A DNA stretch of 8,328 nt from an uncultured Verrucomicrobiales bacterium (GTDB taxonomy: Bacteria; Verrucomicrobiota; Verrucomicrobiia; Verrucomicrobiales; DEV007). Shown piece by piece: positions 1 to 6,970 of the stretch. The translations under genes were made by a program, and so were the position numbers. Numbering within the stretch: the first letter of the stretch is position 1; each line of letters begins with the position of its first letter. The notes beneath the pieces were generated by a model. That model was given only the letters and a program-made list of their open reading frames with translations, had not been told where the DNA came from and made no database searches. The stretch spans positions 1-8,328 of the forward strand of contig CALCSP010000115.1 of the NCBI GenBank assembly GCA_937893785.1, read 5' to 3'.

Positions 1-225
1 ATAAAAGATATTCCCATTTGGGCGCATCATGGTGTGGCGGATGAGGTGGTGCCCGTTGCGGCTAGTCAAATAATGGTTGCTGCGCTGGAGAAAGAGAAAG
101 GCAGGATTCGTTATACCGAGTATGATAAGGCGTCAGGAATCAAGCACAATGCATGGACTCCTTGCTACAGTAATCCGGATGTGTTTGAGTGGCTTTTTGC
201 CCAAAATAGAGGCAAAAAAAAATAA
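1..225 (+). CDS. C-terminal fragment of an alpha/beta-hydrolase esterase (COG4099 / LpqC-like)
   Basis: The frame is open from the first base of the window, giving 74 residues before a TAA stop; the start lies off the left edge. The GTG at base 34 is an internal Val codon, not a start, because the reading before it (IKDIPIWAHHG) already fits the family. The fragment carries the end of a serine-hydrolase fold. The strand-loop HHGVADEVVPV holds the probable catalytic Asp (residue 14 of the fragment). The stretch KHNAWTPCY holds the probable catalytic His (residue 49), followed by the NPDVFEWLF C-terminal helix typical of 'predicted peptidase'/polyhydroxybutyrate-depolymerase-like esterases. The nucleophile Ser and any signal peptide would be upstream and cannot be seen. 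The protein ends in a short Lys-rich tail. Substrate unknown. It converges on the formate dehydrogenase gene with a 48-bp gap and is probably unrelated to it functionally. Confidence 0.8.
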   Translation: MKDIPIWAHHGVADEVVPVAASQIMVAALEKEKGRIRYTEYDKASGIKHNAWTPCYSNPDVFEWLFAQNRGKKK

Positions 226-273
226 GTCGCAGAGGGTTTTGAATAGATAATCCCTGCTTCTGATTGAACGAGC

Positions 274-3021
274 TTATGTGTTACTGATAGGTTCGATGGC
301 GACCGGACAAACCTTAAGTTCCGCTGTATCAGTTACTGGATCATATCCGCTTCCGGTAAGGATGTTCACCGGTACACTAGCAAAGCTAAAGCTGGTGAAG
401 ACAGTTCCTCTCGGTGAGCGGTCTGTTAACCTCGCTTTGATCTCGATGGTTCCTCGTCGGCTGCTCATTCTTACAAAATCACCATCATCAATTCCCCATG
501 CGTTGGCATCATCCGGATGGATTTCCAGGCTTTCCTCATCTAGGAGATAATCAATTCCACTGCTACGACCAGTTTGTGTCCGAGTATGGTATGCCTGAAG
601 ACGCCTTCCTGTTGTCAGCCAAACGGGGAAATCGGAATCGATGACTTCTGCCGGATCACGGTATCCAATCACCTTAAAGAGACCGCGTCCGTTTTTGAAT
701 TCTTCTTCGTGCAAGCGGGGGGTGCCGGGGTGTTCGCTCGTGGGCACGGGCCACTGGTATTCACCGTTTTCAATGCGATCCCAGTTTAGTCCATTGTAAA
801 TTGGACTCAGTGAGCAAAGCTCATTAAAAACATCTCTAGCACTCTGGAATTCGAAGCCTGGCGTTTCCATGTGCTTAGCGATACCGGAGATGATCCACCA
901 ATCTGGTTTAGCTTCACCGGGAGGCTTTACCGCAGCGCGAAGACGTTGCACCCTGCGCTCGGTATTGGTTTGAACCCCGTCCGTTTCAGCAAAGGCCGTG
1001 GCAGGTAAAACAATATCTGCCATTTGAGCTGTTTCGGTCATGAAAATATCGATGACCACAAGGTGATCAAGGCTCCTAAGAGCCTGTTCACAGTGTTTTT
1101 TGTCAGGATCGGACACCACAGTGTTCTCTCCATCGATGAGCATGGCGTGGATTCCATCAGGGCCGTCTTTACCCGCATTATTTAGCGCCGTGACTTTGGT
1201 TATGCCTTTTTCGCTATCAATCGCTATCCCGTAAGCGTCCGAGAATTTTTTCGCATTTTCAGGATCGGCGCATGCCTGAAACCCGGGGAAATTTGACGGC
1301 ACGGCCCCACAGTCTCCCGCACCTTGGATATTGTTCTGCCCGCGCATTGGGTTAATGCCTCCGCCTATATTACCGAGATTGCCTGTCATCAGTGCGAGAT
1401 TGCAGAGCGATTGCACGTTGTCGACGCCGCAGATATGCTCGGTAATGCCTAGGGTATAAAAAATTGCGGCCGGGCTCCCTTCGCCATACCAACGCGCGGC
1501 CTTTTCAATCAGGCTTGCATCTACTTCACATATTGGTGCTGCCCACTCGGGGGGGAACTGTTGGACATGCTTTAGAAACTCCTCACCTCCCGCGGTTCTG
1601 GCATTGATAAAATCAGGGTCTATAAGGTCATCCCGTGCTATGACGTGGGCCATAGCCAAAAGCAAGGCGACGTCGGAGCCCACTCGGATTGGCAGGTGTA
1701 GGTCGGCAATCTTTGCCATTCTCGTTGTTCGTGGGTCAGCCACTATCATCTTGGCCCCTCGTGCAATGGCTTTTTTCAGGCGTGTGGCAGCGACAGGATG
1801 GCACTCGGTCATGTTAGTGCCTATGGCAAAGATGACATTTGGGTGTTCCATGTCACTGAGCGGGTTGCTCATGGCTCCTCTTCCGATGGTGGCCGCCAGA
1901 CCGGCGACGGTGGGTGCGTGTCAACTTCGACTGCAGTTGTCGATGTAATTAGTTCCAAAGCCGGCACGCATAAATTTTTGCATGGTGTAGGCGGCTTCAT
2001 GGGGAGCTCGGCCTGAGGCAATGCCGTAGACTGAGTGTCGGCCATGTTTCTGTCGGACTTTCTTAAAGCCATCGGCAGCGGCCTGAAGCGCCTCTTCCCA
2101 TTCGGCTTCCCTGAAACTTCCGTCAGGTTGCCTGATTAGGGGTTTAGTGAGCCGATCGGGATGATGCACAAAATCGAAGGCGTATTGCCCCTTAATACAA
2201 AGAGCGCCTTCATTTGCCGGTCCATCCATTGCAGGTTGAATGCCCACAACGCGTTCGCCCTTGGTAAGAATATCTACGGCGCATCCGACTCCGCAGTATG
2301 GGCAGACGGAACGTGTCTTGTGAACTTCACCGTCAAGATCTTTTGCGCGAATGGCTTTTTTGTCAGTGAGGGCTCCAGTAGGGCAGGTTTGCACACATTG
2401 GCCACAGAAGGTGCACTGAGAATCCCGCAGATCATTGCCAAATTCAGTGGTGATCTGTGTCTCAAAGCCGCGGTTCATCACATTGATGGCATGATCGCCC
2501 TCCTGCTCTGCGCATACACGCACGCACCGATAGCAAGAAATGCAGTTGTCATAATCCCTGAGGATGAAGGGATTTTTATCATCTTGATTGGAATGTCCGC
2601 TTTGTTTTCCCTTAAAGCGTCCATTTCTAGCTTGGTAAAGATCAAGAAGTGTCCCTAGTTCCTGGCTGGCATAACCGGCAAGTTCATTGATGTCGAGATC
2701 TCTGTTCTCGCTGGCCACCATCTCGAGGAGGGTTTTTCGGTATTTTTCAATCGTATCGGTTTTAGTCCTTATGACCATGCCATCACTGGCTAGAGTGGTG
2801 CATGAGGCTACCGGGTTGCGAATTCCTTCGACTTCAACAACACATACGCGACAAGCTCCGAAGGCCTCCAGCCGGTCATCATAGCAGAGGGTGGGTATGT
2901 TACGGCGGGAGCGCTCGGCAATCTGGTAGATGGTTTCCCCTTCATGGAATTCCACTAGTTGATCGTCAATGGTGACACTTCCGAGAATAGTGCCAGAGGA
3001 TTTGTCCTTAAGGGCGATCAT
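274..3021 (-). CDS. fdhA: Selenocysteine-containing formate dehydrogenase catalytic subunit (in-frame UGA read as Sec)
   Basis: Catalytic Mo/W-bis-pyranopterin subunit interconverting formate and CO2; 915 residues if the UGA at 1923-1921 is read as Sec367. A conventional translation breaks it into 3021-1921 (366 aa) and 1872-274 (532 aa), but both parts are in one frame and the 16 codons between them encode the conserved stretch HAPTVAGLAATIGRGA. Domains: an N-terminal [2Fe-2S] ferredoxin (Cys46, 57, 60, 73); two [4Fe-4S] sites (Cys160/163/166/170 and 203/206/209/213); the Mo-proximal [4Fe-4S] motif (Cys240/243/247/275); Sec367-His368; Arg560 in NPMRGQNN, 193 residues after Sec as in E. coli FdhF (U140, R333); and a C-terminal dinucleotide-binding domain around 800-910. 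No Cys-bearing NuoG-type His-Cys3 cluster is visible at 95-155. No Tat or other signal is present, so the enzyme should be cytoplasmic. The ATG at 3021 is chosen because the ferredoxin domain starts just after it; no Shine-Dalgarno is evident. It is the last gene of the fdh cluster. Identity is certain from sequence; NAD linkage is inferred from the diaphorase neighbour. Confidence 0.95.
1885..1923 (-). promoter_or_regulatory. Bacterial SECIS element (bSECIS hairpin after the UGA)
   Basis: The mRNA directly after the UGA folds into a hairpin inside the coding sequence. Numbering from U of UGA as 1, GUCGCC (16-21) pairs with GGCGGC (27-32), including a U17-G31 wobble, leaving the loop GGUCU (22-26); the hairpin is at 1908-1892. 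In the E. coli fdhF SECIS the upper stem, U17 (bulged there) and G23-U24 in the apical loop are needed for SelB binding. All three of these bases sit at identical positions here, while the stem bases differ but still pair. Part of the likeness follows from the shared protein motif VAGL. The element should recruit SelB-GTP-Sec-tRNA to the ribosome; the sel genes are not in this window. Confidence 0.85.
1921..1923 (-). other. UGA selenocysteine codon (Sec367 of FdhA)
   Basis: The plus strand reads TCA, hence UGA on the mRNA. The codons around it give NCSRS-(UGA)-HAPTVAGL. In E. coli FdhF the same place reads CRV-Sec-HGPSVAGL, and Cys-containing homologues have Cys here. The residue is a metal ligand in the active site and the next His takes part in catalysis. 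The UGA therefore falls at the one codon of the gene where Sec is expected, and reading resumes in the same frame for 548 further residues. No other UGA interrupts any recognised gene in the window. Confidence 0.93.
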
Positions 3022-3056
3022 TGTGCTTGAAGTAGGTCAAGTATACTAGCCTATGC

Positions 3057-3926
3057 CTAGAGGCCAAGGTGCTTTACAACTGCTTTTTCTAGGTCGTTGC
3101 CGCGAAGGCTAGTCTCAACAATATTTCCGTCCTTACCAATAAGGAAAGTGGCAGGAATAGACGTTATGCCATATTGTTTTGCGATGGCATTGCCCCATCC
3201 CTCACCATCATAAGCCTGTGGCCATGGCATGTTTTTTTCCTTAATGAAGCTCTCCAGTTTTTCTTTATCCGCGGCTCGATCCAGAGAGATTCCTACAACT
3301 TCAAAGCCTTTGTCATGGTAGGCGGCATATGTTTTCTGTATGTTGGGCAGTTCTGCAATACATGGGCCGCACCAGGTTGCCCAGAAATCAACTAGAACTA
3401 CCTTCCCTTTGAGCTTGCTAAGTTCAAATTTTTCTCCCTGTAGGCTGGTGAAATTCAGAGTCATTGTATCACCTATTCCGGGTTTATTGAATTCACTTCC
3501 AAGGCTGTCCAAAAACTTGGCAAAGCGATCCGCCTGTGGGTGTCCCTGAATATCGCTACGTGCCTTCTCCAGAGTTTCCTTTGCTTTTGTCTTTGCTCCA
3601 TTTTCCATGTGCAGAGCAAATAGTTCCTGAAACACGGCAAAGAATTCAGGCGGGTCCAGCTTAGTGCCTTTCGTTAGCCCCTGATACTTGCGTTCCAGAA
3701 GTTGAGCTTTTCGTTCACCCATTCCAAGTCGAGAATAGGACTCAATCAAAAAATCAATTGCTTCTGTAGAGTCCTTTGCCTCCGGATTTTTCTCGAGGTA
3801 GGCCTCGATCGCCTCCGCGGCTTTCCTTGTGTGAGTTTCAATAAGTTCAGAGGCGCTTTGTCCGGATACTGCGACTTGAAGGGCGATAAGTACAAGTGCG
3901 ATTGCCGGAAATTTTCGATTTATCAT
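3057..3926 (-). CDS. Exported TlpA-like thioredoxin with helical N-terminal extension
   Basis: A 289-residue thiol-disulfide oxidoreductase of the TlpA/ResA/AhpC-TSA family. Residues 1-22 look like a Sec signal peptide: basic MINRK, hydrophobic FPAIALVLIALQVAV, then small residues (SGQSA). There is no lipobox Cys, so the product should be soluble in the periplasm. Residues 25-145 are Ala/Glu/Lys-rich and helical, somewhat TPR-like. The thioredoxin fold covers about 150-289, with the active site WCGPC at 185-189 after LVDFWAT and the cis-Pro loop TSIPAT (Pro258). The only two Cys are those of the active site. It lies between the diaphorase and catalytic subunits of the formate dehydrogenase, 33 bp after the former and 35 bp before the latter, so co-transcription is likely. 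Its compartment differs from that of the cytoplasmic enzyme, so a direct catalytic role is doubtful. The reduced or oxidised partner is unknown. The ATG is chosen for the signal peptide; no Shine-Dalgarno is evident. Confidence 0.88.
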   Translation of the reverse strand: MINRKFPAIALVLIALQVAVSGQSASELIETHTRKAAEAIEAYLEKNPEAKDSTEAIDFLIESYSRLGMGERKAQLLERKYQGLTKGTKLDPPEFFAVFQELFALHMENGAKTKAKETLEKARSDIQGHPQADRFAKFLDSLGSEFNKPGIGDTMTLNFTSLQGEKFELSKLKGKVVLVDFWATWCGPCIAELPNIQKTYAAYHDKGFEVVGISLDRAADKEKLESFIKEKNMPWPQAYDGEGWGNAIAKQYGITSIPATFLIGKDGNIVETSLRGNDLEKAVVKHLGL

Positions 3927-3959
3927 TTTGATGAGGTGGATGTAGGAGGTGATTGCAAT

Positions 3960-5627
3960 TTAAAGGGAACGGTTGAGATGCGCCTCAATTTTTTCAGGGA
4001 AATAACGCTGTAAGCTGTCGGTGATGTGAGGTGCGGCCATGCCCAGTCCACAGGCACTGGTGGCTTTCATCACAGCTGCGATATCATCTATTTCTTCTTG
4101 CCAGTTTTCAAGGCTGAGTTGCCCATTGTTACCATTTAAGCGTTCAGAGAGCCTTTGCGTGCCAATGCGACAAGGGAAACATTTGCCGCATGACTCGTGG
4201 GCAAAAAATTGCATAGCTTCGTGAGCCACTGACACCATATCGCGGCTATCATCAAACACGATAATGCCACCCGCGCCGAGGAATGAACCTTTGCTGCGGA
4301 TACAGGCTTCATCCAGCGTGACGTCTAGGTCATTACCCGCTAGGAATCCTCCACTTAAGCCTGCCATGGTTACAGCCTGTATGTTGCGTCCGTTGTTGGC
4401 ACCGCCTCCCCATTCATGCAGCAGCTCCTGCAGGGGAAAGCCGAATGGAACTTCATAGTTTCCTGGGTGCCTAATGTCTCCAGATAAAGATATTACCTTT
4501 GTGCCCGCATGCTCATTGATGCCTAGAGAGCGGTACCAGGCACTTCCCTTACGGACAATGTTTGCAACGGAAGCCAGTGTTTCAACGTTGTTGACTACCG
4601 TTGGTAGGTTTTCAAAACCATGAGTGACAGGGAAAGGGGGTTTGTTGCGCGGGAAAGGGTGCTTGCCTTCAAGGCTGTTTAGTAGGGATCCTTCTTCTCC
4701 GCATATGTAGGCGCCTGCACCACGGCGAATTTGCAGGTTAAAGTTAAAATCTTCTAGGCCGAGAATTTTTTTGCCAAGTAATCCTGCGTCCCGTGATTCA
4801 TCAATCGCCTTTTGCAGAATTGCTTCCGTTTCTGGATATTCGTAGCGCAGATAAATGAATCCGCGTGAAGCACCTGTTGCGTATGCTGCTAGGATCATGC
4901 CTTCAATAAGGGCATAAGGATCGTGATCCATGATTGCTCTATCCTTGAAACAACCGGGTTCACCTTCATCGGCATTACAGACGATGGATTTAGGAAAACC
5001 TGGCGCATCACGGACTGCTTTCCATTTTAATCCTGTTGGGAATCCGGCTCCCCCTCTCCCCGCAAGCTTGGAATCGGTAATGGTATTAATCAGTTCATCG
5101 CTTGATGATTTGATGGTATTTTCCAGTGCCTCATATCCACCTGATTTACGGTAGCCATCAATCGTTGCCCGACCTTCTTCGCGGATGTGTCGGAAAACAC
5201 ATTCTTCAGCTTTTCCGGGATTGGGAGCCGGTAATGGAGATGTGCGGTTAATTAGCTGAGCAGCAGTCTTGCCTACATAAACCTGATCTCCACGGATAAC
5301 CGGTATCATGTCGTCACATCGGCCGGCGCAAGGCATGGCAGTTGCACCTTCCTGCTTAAGTGAGTCCAGAAGTTCTTTACCGCCATTCATTGAGCACACG
5401 TTTCCCGTGCAGACGCGAGGGGCACTTTTGCCGGGAAGCTCACGTGAAAAATGGTGGTAAAAGGTGACGGTGGCGAATAATTCGGCAACAGGGATTTTGA
5501 GACTGGTGGATATGGATCTGATAGCATCTTCGGAAATATGATCATCGCGATCATGAAAAGCCTGAAGTATCGGCAGCAGAGGGGCATCCTCTCCTTTCCA
5601 GCGGTCAAAAATATCCTGATCAGTCAC
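3960..5627 (-). CDS. NuoE-NuoF fusion, NAD(H)-binding diaphorase subunit of formate dehydrogenase (FdsB/NuoF-like)
   Basis: A 555-residue protein that should pass electrons between NAD(H) and the formate dehydrogenase FeS chain through FMN. Residues 1-125 are NuoE-like: a helical bundle ending in VTFYHHF, then a thioredoxin-like part with a C-x4-C (Cys73, Cys78) and C-x3-C (Cys100, Cys104) ligand set for [2Fe-2S]. Only 21 residues separate the Cys pairs, fewer than I recall for stand-alone NuoE. Residues 140-555 are NuoF-like: the glycine-rich GRGGAGFPTGLKW (190-202), CNADEGEPGCFKDR (217-230), GAGAYICGEE (303-312), and [4Fe-4S] ligands Cys480/483/486 with Cys526. The start is GTG at 5627: the frame meets a TAA five codons upstream and has no ATG in between, and the NuoE homology begins at once. 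No Shine-Dalgarno is seen. It is the first gene of the fdh cluster, 33 bp before the thioredoxin gene. A complex I origin is unlikely, because no other nuo gene is present and the catalytic fdh subunit lies in the same cluster. Confidence 0.92.
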   Translation of the reverse strand: MTDQDIFDRWKGEDAPLLPILQAFHDRDDHISEDAIRSISTSLKIPVAELFATVTFYHHFSRELPGKSAPRVCTGNVCSMNGGKELLDSLKQEGATAMPCAGRCDDMIPVIRGDQVYVGKTAAQLINRTSPLPAPNPGKAEECVFRHIREEGRATIDGYRKSGGYEALENTIKSSSDELINTITDSKLAGRGGAGFPTGLKWKAVRDAPGFPKSIVCNADEGEPGCFKDRAIMDHDPYALIEGMILAAYATGASRGFIYLRYEYPETEAILQKAIDESRDAGLLGKKILGLEDFNFNLQIRRGAGAYICGEEGSLLNSLEGKHPFPRNKPPFPVTHGFENLPTVVNNVETLASVANIVRKGSAWYRSLGINEHAGTKVISLSGDIRHPGNYEVPFGFPLQELLHEWGGGANNGRNIQAVTMAGLSGGFLAGNDLDVTLDEACIRSKGSFLGAGGIIVFDDSRDMVSVAHEAMQFFAHESCGKCFPCRIGTQRLSERLNGNNGQLSLENWQEEIDDIAAVMKATSACGLGMAAPHITDSLQRYFPEKIEAHLNRSL

Positions 5628-5718
5628 TTGGACTTGATGTTAGGCTGTATTTACTGCAATTCCCAGCGGGAATCCAAATCCTTGCCTGATCAAAAGGCAA
5701 AAGGGGGGCATTTATTGG
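5628..5718 (-). promoter_or_regulatory. Leader of the fdh cluster with a perfect inverted repeat (possible promoter/operator)
   Basis: This is the 91-bp gap between the SurA-like gene and the diaphorase gene, and the only place in the window where a promoter for the fdh cluster would be expected. It holds a perfect inverted repeat, ATTCCC-AGC-GGGAAT, at 5659-5673, about 31 bp before the GTG start. A second, looser repeat, TTGCC-N9-GGCAA, lies at 5682-5700. A poor sigma-70-like pair (TTGGAT at 5677-5672, TAAATA at 5653-5648, 18-bp spacer) would place the first repeat between -35 and -10, as an operator might lie. Each box matches only three of six consensus bases, so the promoter call is weak; the repeats themselves are plain in the sequence. 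Confidence 0.3.
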
Positions 5719-6909
5719 TTAATTTCTCTTCAGTAAATTCTGGGTGCGACGAAGGATTCGTGGAAAAATTTTCCTTTTCTCTTGCTGAAGAGTCACAGAA
5801 GCAACAGGTAATGGCTTCTGCCCACTGGCAATGGGTTGTTGATAAGGGAGAGCGGGAGCGCTGATAGGTTCAGTGGTGGGCTCTGCCGGTGGGGTGGCGG
5901 TTATAAGGCGCCCCTGGTTGTCAAAACGTCGGATAGATGCATTTTTCTTGAGACGTGATATCCAGCGGTCATGAACCTCTTTGCGAAGATCAAGAAGGGC
6001 CAGTTTTTCGCACGTGGCCCGTACTTCCTTATTAGCAAGGGGCTTTTTCTTACCAATTTTTTTGGAGTCCACTTTCAATAGGTAAAAGGCAAAGGGGCCC
6101 TCGATGACATCACTTAATTGTCCGCTCTCAAGCTGAAATGCGGCCGTCTTAAGATCGCGCCGCAACTCGATGCTGTCTTCACCAATGGTTCCGCGATCTC
6201 CTCCTTTGTCAGCTACGCTGTCCTTGGAATATGTCTTGGCCATTTGCTCAAAGGTTTCGCCCTTAACGATCTGTTTGCGAATTTCCTTTATATGATTGAG
6301 TTGCTGTTCCTTGGTGACGGTTGTATCCTCTGAGACTTTTGGGATCATCAATGTGCGCAGTTGGACGAAACTCTCCTGACGGAACTGGTCACTATATTTC
6401 TGGTATGCCTCCTCAATTTGTTTCGGGGTGACAACTAGGACATTACGACTCTCACGGGAGCGCATTAATTCAACGGTCAGGATTTTTTCCCTCAGATCTT
6501 TGAAGCGCTTGAGGGTCATTCCTGTCTTTACCAGTTCCTTGAGAAACTTATCCCGGTCACCGCCGAAACGCTCGCTGTTAATAATCTTGTTTACGTCCTG
6601 AGTAATCAGTTCCTCTCTGATTTTTCCTCCTATTTTCTTGAATTCGGTAAGGATCAGTTCGCGCTCAATAAGGCTGTTAAGCGCATCTTCTTTCAGAGTT
6701 GCCAACTGCTTTTTCCTTTTGTCCTCCTCCGAGACAGTGAGCATGATCATTTGCTCGGTGTGCTTAATGGCCTCTTGGACCTCCGATCGAGTAATCACAT
6801 TGCCATTAACTACTGCTGCAAGTGAATTGAAATCACTTGGAGAGGCTTGGGTATAGAGATTCAGTGTTACCGAGAGTAGACTGGTTATAGTAATGTAGCG
6901 GAGCATCAT
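5719..6909 (-). CDS. SurA-like periplasmic peptidyl-prolyl cis-trans isomerase (parvulin type)
   Basis: A 396-residue chaperone/isomerase, probably helping outer-membrane or periplasmic proteins fold. Residues 1-22 form a signal peptide (MMLRYITITSLLSVTLNLYTQA, cut before SPSD), without a lipobox. Residues 28-160 are the SurA N-terminal-type helical domain, beginning AAVVNGNVITRSEV, the usual SurA/PpiD opening. Residues about 179-281 are a single parvulin domain: FVQLRTLMIP, a helical insert, FEQMAKTYSKD, GGDRGTIGE, and the closing strand FAFYLLKVDSKK. SurA of E. coli has two parvulin domains; here there is one. The tail from 337 is Pro-rich and then strongly basic (RILRRTQNLLKRN) and looks disordered. 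It follows mfd by 61 bp and may be co-transcribed with it. Two adjacent ATG codons stand at the start; neither has an evident Shine-Dalgarno. The class is sure; the exact symbol (surA or a prsA/ppi paralogue) is not. Confidence 0.87.
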   Translation of the reverse strand: MMLRYITITSLLSVTLNLYTQASPSDFNSLAAVVNGNVITRSEVQEAIKHTEQMIMLTVSEEDKRKKQLATLKEDALNSLIERELILTEFKKIGGKIREELITQDVNKIINSERFGGDRDKFLKELVKTGMTLKRFKDLREKILTVELMRSRESRNVLVVTPKQIEEAYQKYSDQFRQESFVQLRTLMIPKVSEDTTVTKEQQLNHIKEIRKQIVKGETFEQMAKTYSKDSVADKGGDRGTIGEDSIELRRDLKTAAFQLESGQLSDVIEGPFAFYLLKVDSKKIGKKKPLANKEVRATCEKLALLDLRKEVHDRWISRLKKNASIRRFDNQGRLITATPPAEPTTEPISAPALPYQQPIASGQKPLPVASVTLQQEKRKIFPRILRRTQNLLKRN

Positions 6910-6970
6910 GGATCACGCAGGTTGGCTTTTTATGTGAATGATGGCACGGGAGGCGGCATCGCTCAATTAG

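Noticed and set aside
226..273. Bidirectional terminator between the convergent esterase and fdhA genes
   Set aside because: Only a weak AGGG/CCCT pairing around a 15-nt loop could be found, without a good T-run. Termination may occur here, but the sequence does not show it.
274..1872. A separate 532-residue molybdopterin oxidoreductase gene starting at ATG 1872, with GGAAGAGGAG just before it
   Set aside because: The purine run ends only 2 nt before the ATG, too close for a normal Shine-Dalgarno site, and it encodes the conserved GRGA of the FdhA motif. A product starting here would lack the metal-binding Sec and all FeS sites.
1873..1923. Frameshift or nonsense mutation making fdhA a pseudogene
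   Set aside because: The frame does not shift across the UGA, the flanking and downstream sequence is fully conserved, and the UGA is exactly at the known Sec position with a SECIS-like hairpin. A random nonsense mutation there is unlikely.
1921..1923. UGA reassigned to Trp (alternative genetic code)
   Set aside because: The neighbouring genes use TGG for Trp and contain no other internal UGA; Trp at an active-site metal-ligand position makes no sense.
2161..2658. A 165-codon open frame on the plus strand opposite fdhA
   Set aside because: It lies wholly antisense to the Cys-rich ferredoxin region of FdhA and shows no recognisable domain; the minus-strand reading is clearly the real one.
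5648..5677. Sigma-54 promoter in the fdh leader (suggested by FdhF regulation in enterobacteria)
   Set aside because: No GG-N10-GC pair with the required spacing could be placed in this gap.
5682..5700. TTGCC-N9-GGCAA as a rho-independent terminator of the SurA-like gene
   Set aside because: The stem is only 5 bp with a 9-nt loop, and no U-tract follows on the minus strand.
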